Part shown: positions 7,239 to 16,061 of the stretch, piece by piece
Layout: each line of letters begins with the position of its first letter
How positions within the stretch are numbered: the stretch's first letter is position 1
NCBI RefSeq assembly: GCF_940670685.1
Contig: NZ_OW711693.1
Coordinates: 1,984,001-2,048,000 of the forward strand
Length of the DNA stretch: 64,000 nt
Origin: Anaeropeptidivorans aminofermentans
GTDB taxonomy: Bacteria; Bacillota; Clostridia; Lachnospirales; UBA5962
Direction: 5' to 3'
Position numbers and translations under genes: made by a program
Notes under the pieces: generated by a model
What the model was told of the DNA's origin: nothing
Seen by the model: only the letters and a program-made list of their open reading frames with translations
The model's database searches: none

Positions 7239-8642
7239 ATGAAGCTGTATAATACTATGAAAAGGCAAAAAGAAGAATTTGTACCCATTGAAGACGGGAA
7301 AGTTAAAATGTACGTATGCGGCCCTACGGTTTATGATTATATTCATATCGGAAATGCAAGGCCTTACGTTGTATTCGATACTTTAAGAAGGTATCTTGAA
7401 TTCAGAGGATATGACGTTAACTACGTTCAAAATTTTACGGATATTGATGACAAAATAATAAGAAAAGCCAATGAAGAAGGCGTAACCTTCGACGTAATAG
7501 CAGACAGGTATATAAAAGAAGCTTTAAAAGATGCAGAGGGCCTGAATGTTAAAAAGCCTACCGTTGCCCCCAGAGTGACCGAAGAAATTGACGGCATCAT
7601 CTCTATGATTTCCTATCTTATAGAAAAAGGTTATGCCTATGAGAAAAACGGAAGCGTATATTTTGATACGGAAAACGATGAGGATTACGGAAAGCTTTCA
7701 AAGCGTGACCTGGATCAGCTTGAATCCGGCGTAAGAATAGACGTAGATGAGGAAAAGAAAAGCCCTATGGACTTTATTCTTTGGAAGCCTAAAAAAGAAG
7801 GAGAGCCTTATTGGGATTCTCCATGGTCCAAAGGAAGACCCGGCTGGCATATTGAATGCTCTGTTATGGCGAAGAAATATCTCGGCGATACCCTTGATAT
7901 CCATGCCGGCGGAGAGGATTTAATCTTCCCCCACCATGAAAATGAAATTGCCCAAAGCGAGGCCGCTAACGGCAAAGACTTTGTACGCTATTGGCTCCAT
8001 AACGGCTTTATTAAAGTGGATAATAAAAAAATGTCCAAATCCGAGGGAAATTTCTTTACCTTAAGGGAAATCTCCGAGCAGTTCCCTTATGACGTTGTTC
8101 GTTTTTATTTATTGTCAAGCCACTACAGAAGCCCTATTAATTTCAGCCGTGAACTTATGCTTTCGGCAGAAAGCAGCTTAGGAAGGATAAAGACTTGCCT
8201 TTCAAATTTAAAATTTGCTTTCGAAAATGCCAGAACTAAAGAACTTACGGAAGAAGAAAACACCCTTTTAAAAGAGTGCGAAGAATTCAAAAAATCTTTC
8301 ATAGAAAGTATGGACGACGACCTTAATACTGCCGATGCCATTGCTTCCATATTTGATTTTGTAAGGTTTGCAAATACAAATATCAACGAAAATAGTTCTG
8401 CAGAATTTTCTCAAAAAATATATGAAAAAATTAAGGAATTATGTGATATACTGGGTATAGAAACAGAAGTAAAAAGTGAAGAAGTAGATACTGAAAAAAT
8501 TGAACAGCTTATTGCCGAAAGAAGCGAAGCAAAAAAAGCAAAAGACTTTGCAAGAGCCGATGCAATCAGAAATGAGCTTTTAGATATGGGTATCGTCATT
8601 GAAGATACGAGACAAGGAGTCAGGTGGTATAAAGAAAGCTAA
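7239..8642 (+). CDS. cysS: Cysteinyl-tRNA synthetase
   Basis: The product has 467 residues, the usual length. It charges tRNA-Cys in the cytoplasm. The class I HIGH motif appears as IHIGNARP near residue 35 and KMSKS as KKMSKSEGN near residue 268. Zinc-ligand candidates are visible: Cys in YVCGPTVYDY, Cys in HIECSVMAKK and His in FPHHENE. AAAGAAGGAG sits just before ATG 7239. Expression is governed by the T-box upstream. The stop codon overlaps the mrnC start by one base (TAATG), indicating translational coupling. Confidence 0.97.
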   Translation: MKLYNTMKRQKEEFVPIEDGKVKMYVCGPTVYDYIHIGNARPYVVFDTLRRYLEFRGYDVNYVQNFTDIDDKIIRKANEEGVTFDVIADRYIKEALKDAEGLNVKKPTVAPRVTEEIDGIISMISYLIEKGYAYEKNGSVYFDTENDEDYGKLSKRDLDQLESGVRIDVDEEKKSPMDFILWKPKKEGEPYWDSPWSKGRPGWHIECSVMAKKYLGDTLDIHAGGEDLIFPHHENEIAQSEAANGKDFVRYWLHNGFIKVDNKKMSKSEGNFFTLREISEQFPYDVVRFYLLSSHYRSPINFSRELMLSAESSLGRIKTCLSNLKFAFENARTKELTEEENTLLKECEEFKKSFIESMDDDLNTADAIASIFDFVRFANTNINENSSAEFSQKIYEKIKELCDILGIETEVKSEEVDTEKIEQLIAERSEAKKAKDFARADAIRNELLDMGIVIEDTRQGVRWYKES

Positions 8643-9127
8643 TGGATAAAGAAAAAATAGAAAATTATCTTGATTTAATAGACAAATCTGCTTACACCCC
8701 CTCCGATATCAGCATGATGCCGGCGCTGAACCTTGCCTATATCGGAGATTGTGTATTCGAACTGCTTGTAAGAAGCAAAATAATATCGGAAAACAAATCA
8801 GCAGTAAATATTTTGCATAAAAGATCGTCAAGCTTTGCGAGAGCCGGCGCCCAGTCGGAAATGTATTACAATATTATTGACTTTTTAAAAGAAGATGAGC
8901 TTTCGGTTTTAAAAAGAGGCAGAAACGCAAAAAGCCAGACTAAGGCAAAAAACGCCACCGTTTCGGAATACCGTCATGCCACAGGCCTTGAAGCGCTTTT
9001 CGGCTATTTATTTTTAAAAGGAGATAATAAAAGAATAATAGAATTGTTTGAAATATGTACAAATAAGAGGGAGAAAAACAGTGGAGAAAAAGAGGAATAT
9101 GCCCATAAAGAAAACGGCAGACAATAA
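8642..9127 (+). CDS. mrnC: Mini-ribonuclease III
   Basis: The product has 161 residues. It is an RNase III catalytic domain without a dsRNA-binding domain; the family matures 23S rRNA. Characteristic segments are MMPALNLAYIGDCVFELLVR near residue 25 and TGLEALFGYLFLKGD near residue 115, which carry the acidic metal ligands. It sits between cysS and rlmB, as in many Firmicutes. The C-terminal 25 residues are charged and overlap the rlmB start region. Confidence 0.92.
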   Translation: MDKEKIENYLDLIDKSAYTPSDISMMPALNLAYIGDCVFELLVRSKIISENKSAVNILHKRSSSFARAGAQSEMYYNIIDFLKEDELSVLKRGRNAKSQTKAKNATVSEYRHATGLEALFGYLFLKGDNKRIIELFEICTNKREKNSGEKEEYAHKENGRQ

Positions 9128-9953
9128 AAGCCCGAGGTTTAAAAAAGATAATACGTCCGACAGAAGGCCCGGTAGGTTTTCAGAAAGACCCAGGAGAGAC
9201 TTTGTTGACGAATTAAATGAAGGCCTTATCCTTGAAGGAAGAAATGCCGTATTAGAAGCTGTAAACAGCGGAAGAACAATAGATAAGATTCTTGTTAAAA
9301 ACGGCCCTGTGGAAGGAAGCATTAACGTCATCGTAGCAAAGGCCAAAGAAAAAGGCATTGTTATCGGAGAGGTTTCTAAAACAAGGCTTGACGAATTAAG
9401 CCAGTCCGGAAATCATCAGGGAATCATCGCCATGTGCCCTGCCCACGAATATGTTGAGGTTTCAGATATTTTAAAAATTGCAAGAGATAAAAATGAAGAC
9501 CCGTTTATCATTATTCTTGACGGCATCACAGACCCTCATAATTTAGGTGCCATTATGAGAACTGCAGACTGCTGCGGTGCCCACGGAATCATTATCCCCA
9601 AAAGAAGAACAGCCCTGCTCACAGGTATCGTGAGTAAAACTTCTGCCGGAGCCATCGAATATGTTCCTGTTGCAAAGGTAACGAATTTGGCTCAGGTCAT
9701 TGAGGATTTAAAAAAGGAAGGGCTTTGGATAGCAAGCGGCCATACCCATGGCAAACCATATTTTAAATCTGATTTAAAAGGTCCTATTGCCCTCGTTATA
9801 GGCAGTGAAGGTGAAGGCATCTCTAAAATAATTGAAAAAAAGAGTGATTTCCTGCTTAAAATTCCTATGTATGGAGAAATATCTTCCCTTAATGCATCGG
9901 TTGCCGCCGGACTTTTAATGTATGAAGTAGTTAGGCAGAGAAAATTCATATAG
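9081..9953 (+). CDS. rlmB: 23S rRNA (guanosine-2'-O-)-methyltransferase RlmB (TrmH/SpoU family)
   Basis: The product has about 290 residues. SPOUT methyltransferase motifs are clear: DGITDPHNLGAIMRTADCCG (motif 1), IALVIGSEGEGIS (motif 2) and IPMYGEISSLNASVAAG (motif 3), which form the knotted SAM site. A substrate-binding domain with LEGRNAVLEA precedes them. I favour GTG 9081 as start because AGAGGGAG at 9066-9073 is well spaced. The frame is open upstream to an ATG at 9048 without a ribosome site. The N-terminal 40 residues are basic and low complexity. It overlaps mrnC by 47 bases. Confidence 0.93.
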   Translation: MEKKRNMPIKKTADNKSPRFKKDNTSDRRPGRFSERPRRDFVDELNEGLILEGRNAVLEAVNSGRTIDKILVKNGPVEGSINVIVAKAKEKGIVIGEVSKTRLDELSQSGNHQGIIAMCPAHEYVEVSDILKIARDKNEDPFIIILDGITDPHNLGAIMRTADCCGAHGIIIPKRRTALLTGIVSKTSAGAIEYVPVAKVTNLAQVIEDLKKEGLWIASGHTHGKPYFKSDLKGPIALVIGSEGEGISKIIEKKSDFLLKIPMYGEISSLNASVAAGLLMYEVVRQRKFI

Positions 9954-9954
9954 A

Positions 9955-10509
9955 ATGGCTATAGGCAGAAAAGAGGAATATTTACTTGTTGACGGCTATA
10001 ATATTATATTCGCGTGGGAAGAGCTGAGCCTTTTAGCCGAATACAGTCTTGAAGATGCACGCTTAAGACTTTTGGATATATTAAGCGATTATAAAGGATT
10101 CAGCGGGATAAATATTATAACCGTATTTGATGCTCATAAGGTTAAGGAAAATGTAGGCGCTGAGGAAGTATACAACGGTAACATTACCGTTGTATACACC
10201 AAAGAGCTTGAAACTGCCGACCAATATATAGAGCGCATGACAAATCTCCTCTCCAAAGATAATATTGTCAGAGTCGCAACCAGTGACAGTCTTGAACAAA
10301 TAATCATTATGGGAAGAGGCGCTCAGAGAATTTCTGCAAGGGATTTGCTCTATGAAATAAGGAGCGCGAAAAACAAACAAAAAACTCAATATATAGATAA
10401 AAAGCCTATAAAAAGAAATATGCTTTTCGACAATCTTGATCCTAAGATGAAAATACAGCTTGAAAAAATGCGTATGCAAAAGGGTGATAAACTTGACGGA
10501 ACCCTATGA
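9955..10509 (+). CDS. yacP: NYN-domain RNA-binding/nuclease-like protein (YacP/Rae1 family)
   Basis: The product has 184 residues. The N-terminal PIN-like NYN motif LLVDGYNIIFAW is near residue 10, with acidic residues in ITVFDAHKVKEN, TADQYIERM and VRVATSDSLEQ. These match the ribosome-associated endonuclease Rae1 (YacP) family. It begins one base after the rlmB stop. A weakly helical basic tail ends in the start region of sigH. The order rlmB-yacP-sigH is the standard Firmicutes order. Confidence 0.9.
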   Translation: MAIGRKEEYLLVDGYNIIFAWEELSLLAEYSLEDARLRLLDILSDYKGFSGINIITVFDAHKVKENVGAEEVYNGNITVVYTKELETADQYIERMTNLLSKDNIVRVATSDSLEQIIIMGRGAQRISARDLLYEIRSAKNKQKTQYIDKKPIKRNMLFDNLDPKMKIQLEKMRMQKGDKLDGTL

Positions 10510-11131
10510 GAACCTAAGCGATAAAGAATTAATCCACTTAATAAGAAATGATGACAAATCTGCTCAGGAATACATAATAAGCAGGTATAAAAGCCTTGTA
10601 AAAATCGTTGCCAGAGCATATTTTATTCTAGGCGGCGACAAAGACGACATTATTCAAGAAGGTATGATCGGTCTTTTTAAGGCTGTAAATGAATATAACG
10701 AAAGCAAAAAAACGGATTTTTCAAGCTTTGCAAGTCTTTGCATAAACCGTCAGATTATAAACGCCATAGAAAAAGCAGGACGTAAAAAACACCTTCCCTT
10801 AAATAATTATTTATCCTTTGATAAGGATATTTCAGGCCGCAATACTTTTTCTTTTATAGAATCTTTAGGAAGCTTCCAAAGCCCTGAGGAAATGTTTATA
10901 GATAAAGAAAATTTACGTCTTATAGAAGATTTTATAAAAGCCTCTCTTTCAAAATTTGAATATCAGGTTTTTTCCTTTTTTATAATAGGAAGAAGCCAGA
11001 AAGAAATTGCAGAAGCCCTTTCTAAAAATGAAAAATCTATAGATAATGCTATTCAAAGAATACGCAAAAAGCTTTTTAAAATGTTTGAGGAAAAAAGCTT
11101 GACTAAAGGTAATTTATATGCTAAAATCTAA
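10493..11131 (+). CDS. sigH: RNA polymerase sigma-H factor (early sporulation)
   Basis: The product has about 212 residues. Sigma region 2 is DDIIQEGMIGLFKAVNEYN, with the aromatic-rich TDFSSFASLCINRQI melting segment. Region 4 carries the HTH in GRSQKEIAEALSKNEKSIDNAIQRIRKK. I place the start at TTG 10493 behind AGGGTGAT. An in-frame ATG at 10460 has no site and would add 11 residues. It overlaps yacP by 17 bases. SigH drives the switch to sporulation, which fits the spoIIIA operon nearby. The usual downstream rpmG-secE-nusG are absent; a tRNA follows instead. Confidence 0.92.
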   Translation: MTEPYENLSDKELIHLIRNDDKSAQEYIISRYKSLVKIVARAYFILGGDKDDIIQEGMIGLFKAVNEYNESKKTDFSSFASLCINRQIINAIEKAGRKKHLPLNNYLSFDKDISGRNTFSFIESLGSFQSPEEMFIDKENLRLIEDFIKASLSKFEYQVFSFFIIGRSQKEIAEALSKNEKSIDNAIQRIRKKLFKMFEEKSLTKGNLYAKI

Positions 11132-11221
11132 CATGTTTTCCAGGTGATATATTTGCTTTTGCATTCATGATTTGAGCTAGTTCTTCGTACATTATATTAT
11201 AATGAGGCAAAGCAATATTAT

Positions 11222-11295
11222 GCTGATATAGCTCAGTAGGTAGAGCGCTACCTTGGTAAGGTAGAGGCCCACGGGTTCGATCCCCGTTATCAGCT
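11222..11295 (+). tRNA. tRNA-Thr (anticodon GGT)
   Basis: Acceptor arms GCTGATA (11222-11228) and TATCAGC (11288-11294) pair fully, with discriminator T. The anticodon stem CTACC/GGTAG encloses TTGGTAA, giving anticodon GGT. The T loop is GGTTCGATCC. CCA is not encoded. A -10-like TATTATAAT sits about 25 bases upstream. Confidence 0.97.
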
Positions 11296-11298
11296 TAT

Positions 11299-11342
11299 TG
11301 AAATTCCTATGTTTTCATTTTTGAGAATGTGGGGATTTTTTT
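11299..11342 (+). terminator. Terminator behind tRNA-Thr
   Basis: AAATTCCTATGTTTTC pairs with GAGAATGTGGGGATTT using several G-U pairs, followed by a T tract. It ends about 45 bases after the tRNA. From here to 11663 I see no convincing gene. Confidence 0.6.
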
Positions 11343-11663
11343 ATTTGTTCTTACAGTTAACATCTTAAAACCAAGAAATCTGGAAGGTAGAATCATTAAT
11401 CCAAATTTGAAAATTGACCCTGTAAGTACATTAAGGTGTTTTGTAATACGAAACAAAAATATAGGAGAATGCGAAGTTTATTTACATTGGATAAACACTA
11501 ATCTTCATAGTTATTGGAGAATCACCTCATACATCGCAAATATAAATATATCAATAAACAAAACCCTTGCATAAGTTACTTATAGGATTGCAAGGATACA
11601 GAATAATTTATGGTAATTGGCTATTTGCTGCACTCGTTGGTAAACAGAGGGGAACTAATCCAT

Positions 11664-12170
11664 ATGAATTACAATGAACAAATACGAATGTTTAAAAAGA
11701 AGATTTCTGTTGGTGTCAAAAAGACATCTGAACTAATTAACATACTTAAAGCAAAAGCTGATATAAAAGAAATCCTCTTAAATGACATACCTGGTTATAC
11801 AAAGAATTCTATCATATATAATGTTAAACATAGTATGCTTAATGAATATTTACAATTAAACCCTAATGAGATGATATTTTTTGCGTTCCTGATGATTAAA
11901 AATCAAAAGAGCGAAAAATATTTTTGTGATAAATATCAATTCGAAAAATTTATTTATGTTGTTTTTGAAGAGCATACCGGCTATGTTTGGTCAAATAATA
12001 ACCGCCTATTTGTCTAGCTTGAACTTGAACGAGGGGTTTCTCAACAGGAATTTTATACAGAAGGGATTTTGTTTCGTTCACTTCTTTCTCATATAGCAAT
12101 CCTCTATTGTGATGATAACAATATTCCGATGACAGTTACAAGTCCAGAGCAAGCGTTTTATAAAGACTAG
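11664..12170 (+). pseudogene. Unrecognised gene interrupted by an in-frame TAG
   Basis: The frame from ATG 11664 (MNYNEQIRMF, behind AGAGGGGA) runs 117 codons to TAG 12015-12017. It then continues in the same frame for another 50 sense codons (starting LELERGVSQQEF) to TAG 12168-12170. The second part has ordinary coding composition, suggesting one ancestral protein of about 168 residues split by a nonsense change. I recognise no domain. It could be a phage- or defence-related remnant, since it sits directly after a tRNA gene, a common integration site. Nothing is visible between 12171 and 12336. Confidence 0.5.
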
Positions 12171-12336
12171 AAATACTTAGGTACTTGGGATTAAGATAAA
12201 CTCTTCCATAAACTACAGTGATGCCATTTCATGTTCAATCAAGTATAGGGCATTTTTCTTATTCCATAGCGTTAAAATAAGTTCACTTACAATCAGCCCT
12301 CCCCTTCCCTTTATGATAAAGATAGCATATCTAAAA

Positions 12337-12363
12337 AGGCTTCCTGCATGATGCAGGAAGCCT
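12337..12363 (-). terminator. Terminator of the aminotransferase gene
   Basis: AGGCTTCCTGCA pairs with TGCAGGAAGCCT around TGA, a perfect 12-bp stem, followed by a T tract on the minus strand. Confidence 0.88.
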
Positions 12364-12370
12364 GAATTAT

Positions 12371-13564
12371 TTAGAAATTATCATTAATAAATTTCTCTAT
12401 TCTGTCCATACCTTTTTTGATATTTTCATGGGATATTGCGTAAGAAAGCCTAATGTTATCAGGGCTTCCGAAATCAGCGCAGGGTATTACAACTACGTTA
12501 TAGTCTTTAACTAAAATAGATGCTGCGTCTGCTGCAGATTTGATTTCAACACCGTTTACTGCTTTTCCATATAAGGCAGAAAGGTCTATGAAAAGGTAAA
12601 ATGCACCTTCGGGCTTCATTACCTTAATATGAGGTATTTTTGAAGCTCTTTCGAAGATATAGTCTCTTCTCTTTTCAAAATCTACTCTCATATCTTCAAC
12701 GCTTTGCTGACAGCCTGTTAAAGCGGCATATCCGGCCTTCTGAGTGATGCTGCAGGCATTTGAGGTCATATGGCTTTGAACATTACCCATGGCCGCTGCA
12801 ATCTCTTTTGGGGCTGCTGCGTAGCCAAGCCTCCAGCCTGTCATGGCGTATCCCTTTGAAAAACCGTTTATAACGATTGTTCTTTTGTATATTTCTTCAT
12901 TGAAGGAAGCGATGCTTACATGTTCAACTGAACTATATACAAGCTTTTCATATATTTCGTCAGAGATTACATATAAATCATGCTTTACGGCAAAATCAGC
13001 TAAAGCCTGTAATTCTTCCCTTGAATAAACAACGCCTGTAGGATTGTTGGGGGAATTTATAATAAAGGCCTTTGTTTTATTGGTAAGATACTTTTCGAGG
13101 TCTTCTGGCGTAACTTTATAGCCTTTTTCCGCGCCTGATGGAACACCGACAGCAACGCCGCCTGCAATATGTACCATTTCAGGATAGCTAAGCCAGTAAG
13201 GAGCAGGGATTAAAACCTCGTCCTCAGGGTCTAATATTGCTATAAAAGCATTTGTAAGAGAATGCTTGGCACCGTTTGAAACTACTATCTGAGATGGTTC
13301 GTAATGAAGGCCATTATCATTTTTAAGCTTATCGCATATGGCCTGCCTAAGTTCAAGGGTACCTGAGGAATCGGTATACCTTGTAAAACCGCTGTTAATG
13401 GCCTCAATAGCCGCCTCTTTAATATGAGCAGGCGTATCAAAATCCGGCTCACCGGCAGTAAACGCTACAACGTCAATACCGTCAGCTTTCATTTTCTTAG
13501 CCGTAGCGGTTATGCTCAAAGTAGAAGAAGCCTTAACCTGCAAAGCCTTTGTCGAAAGTTTCAT
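12371..13564 (-). CDS. PLP-dependent aminotransferase, aspartate aminotransferase type (class I)
   Basis: The product has 397 residues. It is a fold-type I aminotransferase. The N-terminal FTAGEPDFDTPAHIK glycine loop, SNGAKHS (phosphate binding), NSPNNPTG (Asn contacting PLP), SDEIYEKL (Asp-Tyr) and FSKGYAMTGWRLG (the PLP Lys) are all visible. These indicate the aspartate/tyrosine/aromatic subgroup I-gamma. The exact substrate cannot be told. It is a single-gene unit with a strong terminator, and a ribosome site AGGATTGGTGA upstream. Confidence 0.9.
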   Translation of the reverse strand: MKLSTKALQVKASSTLSITATAKKMKADGIDVVAFTAGEPDFDTPAHIKEAAIEAINSGFTRYTDSSGTLELRQAICDKLKNDNGLHYEPSQIVVSNGAKHSLTNAFIAILDPEDEVLIPAPYWLSYPEMVHIAGGVAVGVPSGAEKGYKVTPEDLEKYLTNKTKAFIINSPNNPTGVVYSREELQALADFAVKHDLYVISDEIYEKLVYSSVEHVSIASFNEEIYKRTIVINGFSKGYAMTGWRLGYAAAPKEIAAAMGNVQSHMTSNACSITQKAGYAALTGCQQSVEDMRVDFEKRRDYIFERASKIPHIKVMKPEGAFYLFIDLSALYGKAVNGVEIKSAADAASILVKDYNVVVIPCADFGSPDNIRLSYAISHENIKKGMDRIEKFINDNF

Positions 13565-13692
13565 TTAACAATCACCAATCCTATTCTTAATTATAATTAT
13601 ATTATTAAACATATATCCTCTGGATAATATGTCGCTCTAAAGCCTTTACTATTGTACTTTAAATTAAAGATAAAGCTTTTGAATCCTATTGT

Positions 13693-14634
13693 TTATTTCA
13701 TAATGTCCTTCATTACTCTTAAGAAATTAAGGGAGAATATCTTCTCCGTGGTGTTTTTGCCGAATTCTTTTAAGCATCTTTCATATAATGTGTCCATATT
13801 GGAAACGTCTTTTATTTCAAAATCAGGGTTTTTATGAGGTCCTATTCCGTCAAGGTCACATCCTAAGCCTACATGGTCTTCACCTGCCAGTTTAAGCATT
13901 GCTTCTAAATGCCTTATTAAATCATCCATTGAAGCATATCCGCCTTCTCTTAAGAAAGCGTCACATAAATTAAGGCCTGCAACTCCGCCCTTTTCTCCAA
14001 GGGCTTTAAGCTGCTCATCAGTAAGATTTCTCGGATGCTTGCAAACTGTATAGGAATTTGAATGGGAAGCAATAAACGGTTTTGTGCTTAATTCACAGAT
14101 ATCCCAAAAGCCTTTTTGAGAAAGGTGGGAAACGTCTGCGATAATGCCAAGGTCATTCATAATTTTTAAAAATTCTTTACCCGTATCTGTAAGGCCTTCT
14201 TTTACTTCTGCCATGCTGGAGCAGCCAAGCTCGTTATTATTATTCCATGTTAAATTAATAGAGCGAACGCCCTTTTCATAGGCTTCATAAAGCTTATCGG
14301 TGCTTCCTCTTAAAACCTCGGCACCCTCTATGGCAAGAACGGAAGATATCTTTTTATCTTTATTATTTTTTTCTATATCGGAAAATACTTTGACAGGGGC
14401 TATATATTCAGAATATTTATTCAAATTATCTAAATAAAAATTCAAATTATCCAGATACCAATGGTAACTGTCGAAAACTTTTGTGTTGGCAAGGCAGATA
14501 GCAAAAAACTGCAGTGAGTTATTAAATTTTTGAAGTTTTTTAATGCTTATTTGAATATCATTATCGTATATATCAGCATTTAGATCCTTAGCTTTTACAA
14601 ATGTATCGGCATGAGCATCAACTAAATAAAACAT
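13693..14634 (-). CDS. Membrane dipeptidase family protein (peptidase M19)
   Basis: The product has about 313 residues. Zinc-site motifs of renal-dipeptidase-like enzymes are visible: VDAHADT (HxD) at the start, the bridging Glu in AIEGAEVL near residue 105, His in DVSHLS, His in IASHSNSY and Asp in LGCDLDGIG. I choose ATG 14634 because GGGTGA lies just before it. An in-frame ATG at 14646 lacks a site. No signal peptide is visible, so it is likely cytoplasmic. It probably cleaves dipeptides, including D-amino-acid ones. Confidence 0.88.
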   Translation of the reverse strand: MFYLVDAHADTFVKAKDLNADIYDNDIQISIKKLQKFNNSLQFFAICLANTKVFDSYHWYLDNLNFYLDNLNKYSEYIAPVKVFSDIEKNNKDKKISSVLAIEGAEVLRGSTDKLYEAYEKGVRSINLTWNNNNELGCSSMAEVKEGLTDTGKEFLKIMNDLGIIADVSHLSQKGFWDICELSTKPFIASHSNSYTVCKHPRNLTDEQLKALGEKGGVAGLNLCDAFLREGGYASMDDLIRHLEAMLKLAGEDHVGLGCDLDGIGPHKNPDFEIKDVSNMDTLYERCLKEFGKNTTEKIFSLNFLRVMKDIMK

Positions 14635-14772
14635 TCTATCACCCATTCTTTTTTATTTAATTATATACTACGGGAAGAAATTAAACAAATATAAAATGTA
14701 TATAAAAATGAAAAATGACAAAAATATATAATGCCATATGTTTATGGTACTATGTTTAAGGAGATGATTTAA

Positions 14773-14925
14773 TTGGCAGACCAGGAAATCAAATGCAGGG
14801 TTGAAACATGTAGGTATCACAACAAAGAAAACATGTGTACCCTTAGAGACATTGTTGTGGGGAAGCAGAACAATAGTCCTAATTCAAAATCCGACACTGA
14901 ATGCGCAAGCTTTGAAGTAGAGTAA
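14773..14925 (+). CDS. DUF1540-type Cys-rich small protein
   Basis: The product has 50 residues starting at TTG 14773 behind a strong AAGGAGATGAT (14758-14768). The pattern IKCRVETCRYHNKENMC followed by ECASF has four Cys residues spaced as in DUF1540 small proteins, which are common in spore-forming Firmicutes and suspected metal binders. The function is unknown. A long hairpin terminator follows. Confidence 0.72.
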   Translation: MADQEIKCRVETCRYHNKENMCTLRDIVVGKQNNSPNSKSDTECASFEVE

Positions 14926-14947
14926 GAATCACTACTAGATAGCAGTA

Positions 14948-15028
14948 AAAAACCGCCCTTATATATAATCCTATGCAAAAGCCTATATAGGCTTTTGTTT
15001 GAAGATTTTCTATAAGGCGGTTTCTTTT
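14948..15028 (+). terminator. Long hairpin terminator
   Basis: AAACCGCC..TTAT (14950) pairs with ATAAGGCGGTTT (15012-15023), with an inner hairpin AAAAGCCTATATAGGCTTTT in the loop and a T-rich end. It can end the DUF1540 gene. Confidence 0.6.
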
Positions 15029-15154
15029 TATTAAAATATTCCATAAAATGAAATTTAAATTGCCTTGCAGCCTAACCCATCATACTCTAAATTTATAAAA
15101 CAATTTTTAAACCTATCTGCATATTCTTTACGTTTTTGCCTTTTCAGCATAAAT

Positions 15155-15177
15155 AAAAAGGCGGATACCGCCTTTTT
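15155..15177. terminator. Bidirectional terminator hairpin
   Basis: AAAAAGGCGG and CCGCCTTTTT pair around ATA. It has A and T tracts on both sides, so it could act downstream of spoIIIAH or of the DUF1540 gene. Confidence 0.7.
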
Positions 15178-15199
15178 GATTTGTATTAGCCTTAATATG

Positions 15200-15330
15200 T
15201 ATAGTAAAATAATTTAATTACATTAATAAAAACCGTATATTTTGAATGGCTTAATATAAACGTTTCTGTTATATTTAAGCCGTTTATGAAAAATAGGTTT
15301 TTGTCACTACCTTAAGGCTATTTTGCTGTA
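15200..15330. repeat. Family A MITE-like repeat, copy 2
   Basis: It starts TATAGTAAAATAATTT. It contains the GGCTTAATATAAACG..TATATTTAAGCC stem and AAATAGGTTTTTGTCACTACC, then ends in GCTATTTTGCTGTA. It shares the body with the copies at 43935 and 48775. It overlaps the last codons of spoIIIAH, whose stop lies inside it. Confidence 0.6.
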
Positions 15331-16049
15331 TTATTGTTTTTCATTGGGCTTATTCTTATATTTTCAACTTCTATACCGGTTTTTCTCTTGATAATGTCTT
15401 CAATCTGAGCGATTTCAGAATCTGTAAGGTTTTCTTTGTTTACAACTACGTCAACCGTATTATCGTCTATCCTTACGAATACTTCTTTGAAACCTTTGGC
15501 TTCTATCATCGCTTCTGCTGCGGATTCCTTCTCTATTTTCTGCTGAATTGTGAGCATTTCATCTGCTACTTCAGCTTTTTTAGCCTGCTCAAGGTTTTCA
15601 TTATTGATAAGGTCCATGAGAAGCTCTCTTTGTTTGCTTCTGGATTGCTCCCTATCAAGCTTCGCCTGAACAAAATAGGAAGAATCTGTTGAGGAATTTA
15701 CGAAAAGGGCTTCGCCTGGCTTCGGCTCTGTATTTTCAGTAGCTGCCTGAGATCCGTCTGGGGTTCCTTGAGTATTTGAAAGCTCAGGAGTAAGGGCAAT
15801 GCTTGGATTATCTTTAATAACATTGTCGTTAGTAAGATTCGCCATATTTACAGTCTGATTATCCTGAGAATTTACATAAACGCTGTTGTTGGAAGTATCC
15901 GGTACGAGAGCGGAAATATTCCCCTCTTCGCTGTAAACAAAGCCTTCCGAAGGCTCAAACTTCTTATCTGTATAGTTTAAATAGCCCGCAACGGCAATCA
16001 TTACGATTAAGGCTGTAATTATAACTTGATTTCTTTTAACTACGAACAT
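15318..16049 (-). CDS. spoIIIAH: Stage III sporulation protein AH
   Basis: The product has 243 residues, somewhat longer than the B. subtilis protein. It has one N-terminal membrane segment (residues 9-25, VIITALIVMIAVAGYL), a low-complexity linker of about 80 residues, then the YscJ/FliF-like ring-building domain (VADEMLTIQQKIEKE .. VEVRI-like strands .. DIIKRKTGIEVENIRISP). It forms a ring in the mother-cell-derived membrane that binds forespore SpoIIQ. It is last in the operon, 12 bases after spoIIIAG. Its 3' end overlaps a MITE-like repeat. Confidence 0.93.
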   Translation of the reverse strand: MFVVKRNQVIITALIVMIAVAGYLNYTDKKFEPSEGFVYSEEGNISALVPDTSNNSVYVNSQDNQTVNMANLTNDNVIKDNPSIALTPELSNTQGTPDGSQAATENTEPKPGEALFVNSSTDSSYFVQAKLDREQSRSKQRELLMDLINNENLEQAKKAEVADEMLTIQQKIEKESAAEAMIEAKGFKEVFVRIDDNTVDVVVNKENLTDSEIAQIEDIIKRKTGIEVENIRISPMKNNNTAK

Positions 16050-16061
16050 TTTAAGTCCTCC

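Noticed and set aside
11329-11574. An 81-codon ORF after tRNA-Thr
   Set aside because: It starts inside the tRNA terminator, has no ribosome site and no recognisable domain.
12015-12017. Pyrrolysine or other recoding at the in-frame TAG
   Set aside because: No pyl genes or recoding signal are visible, and TAG is used as a normal stop elsewhere in the window (rlmB, for example).
15200-15330. A structured regulatory RNA for spoIIIAH
   Set aside because: The sequence recurs at many unrelated loci in the window, so it is a dispersed repeat.
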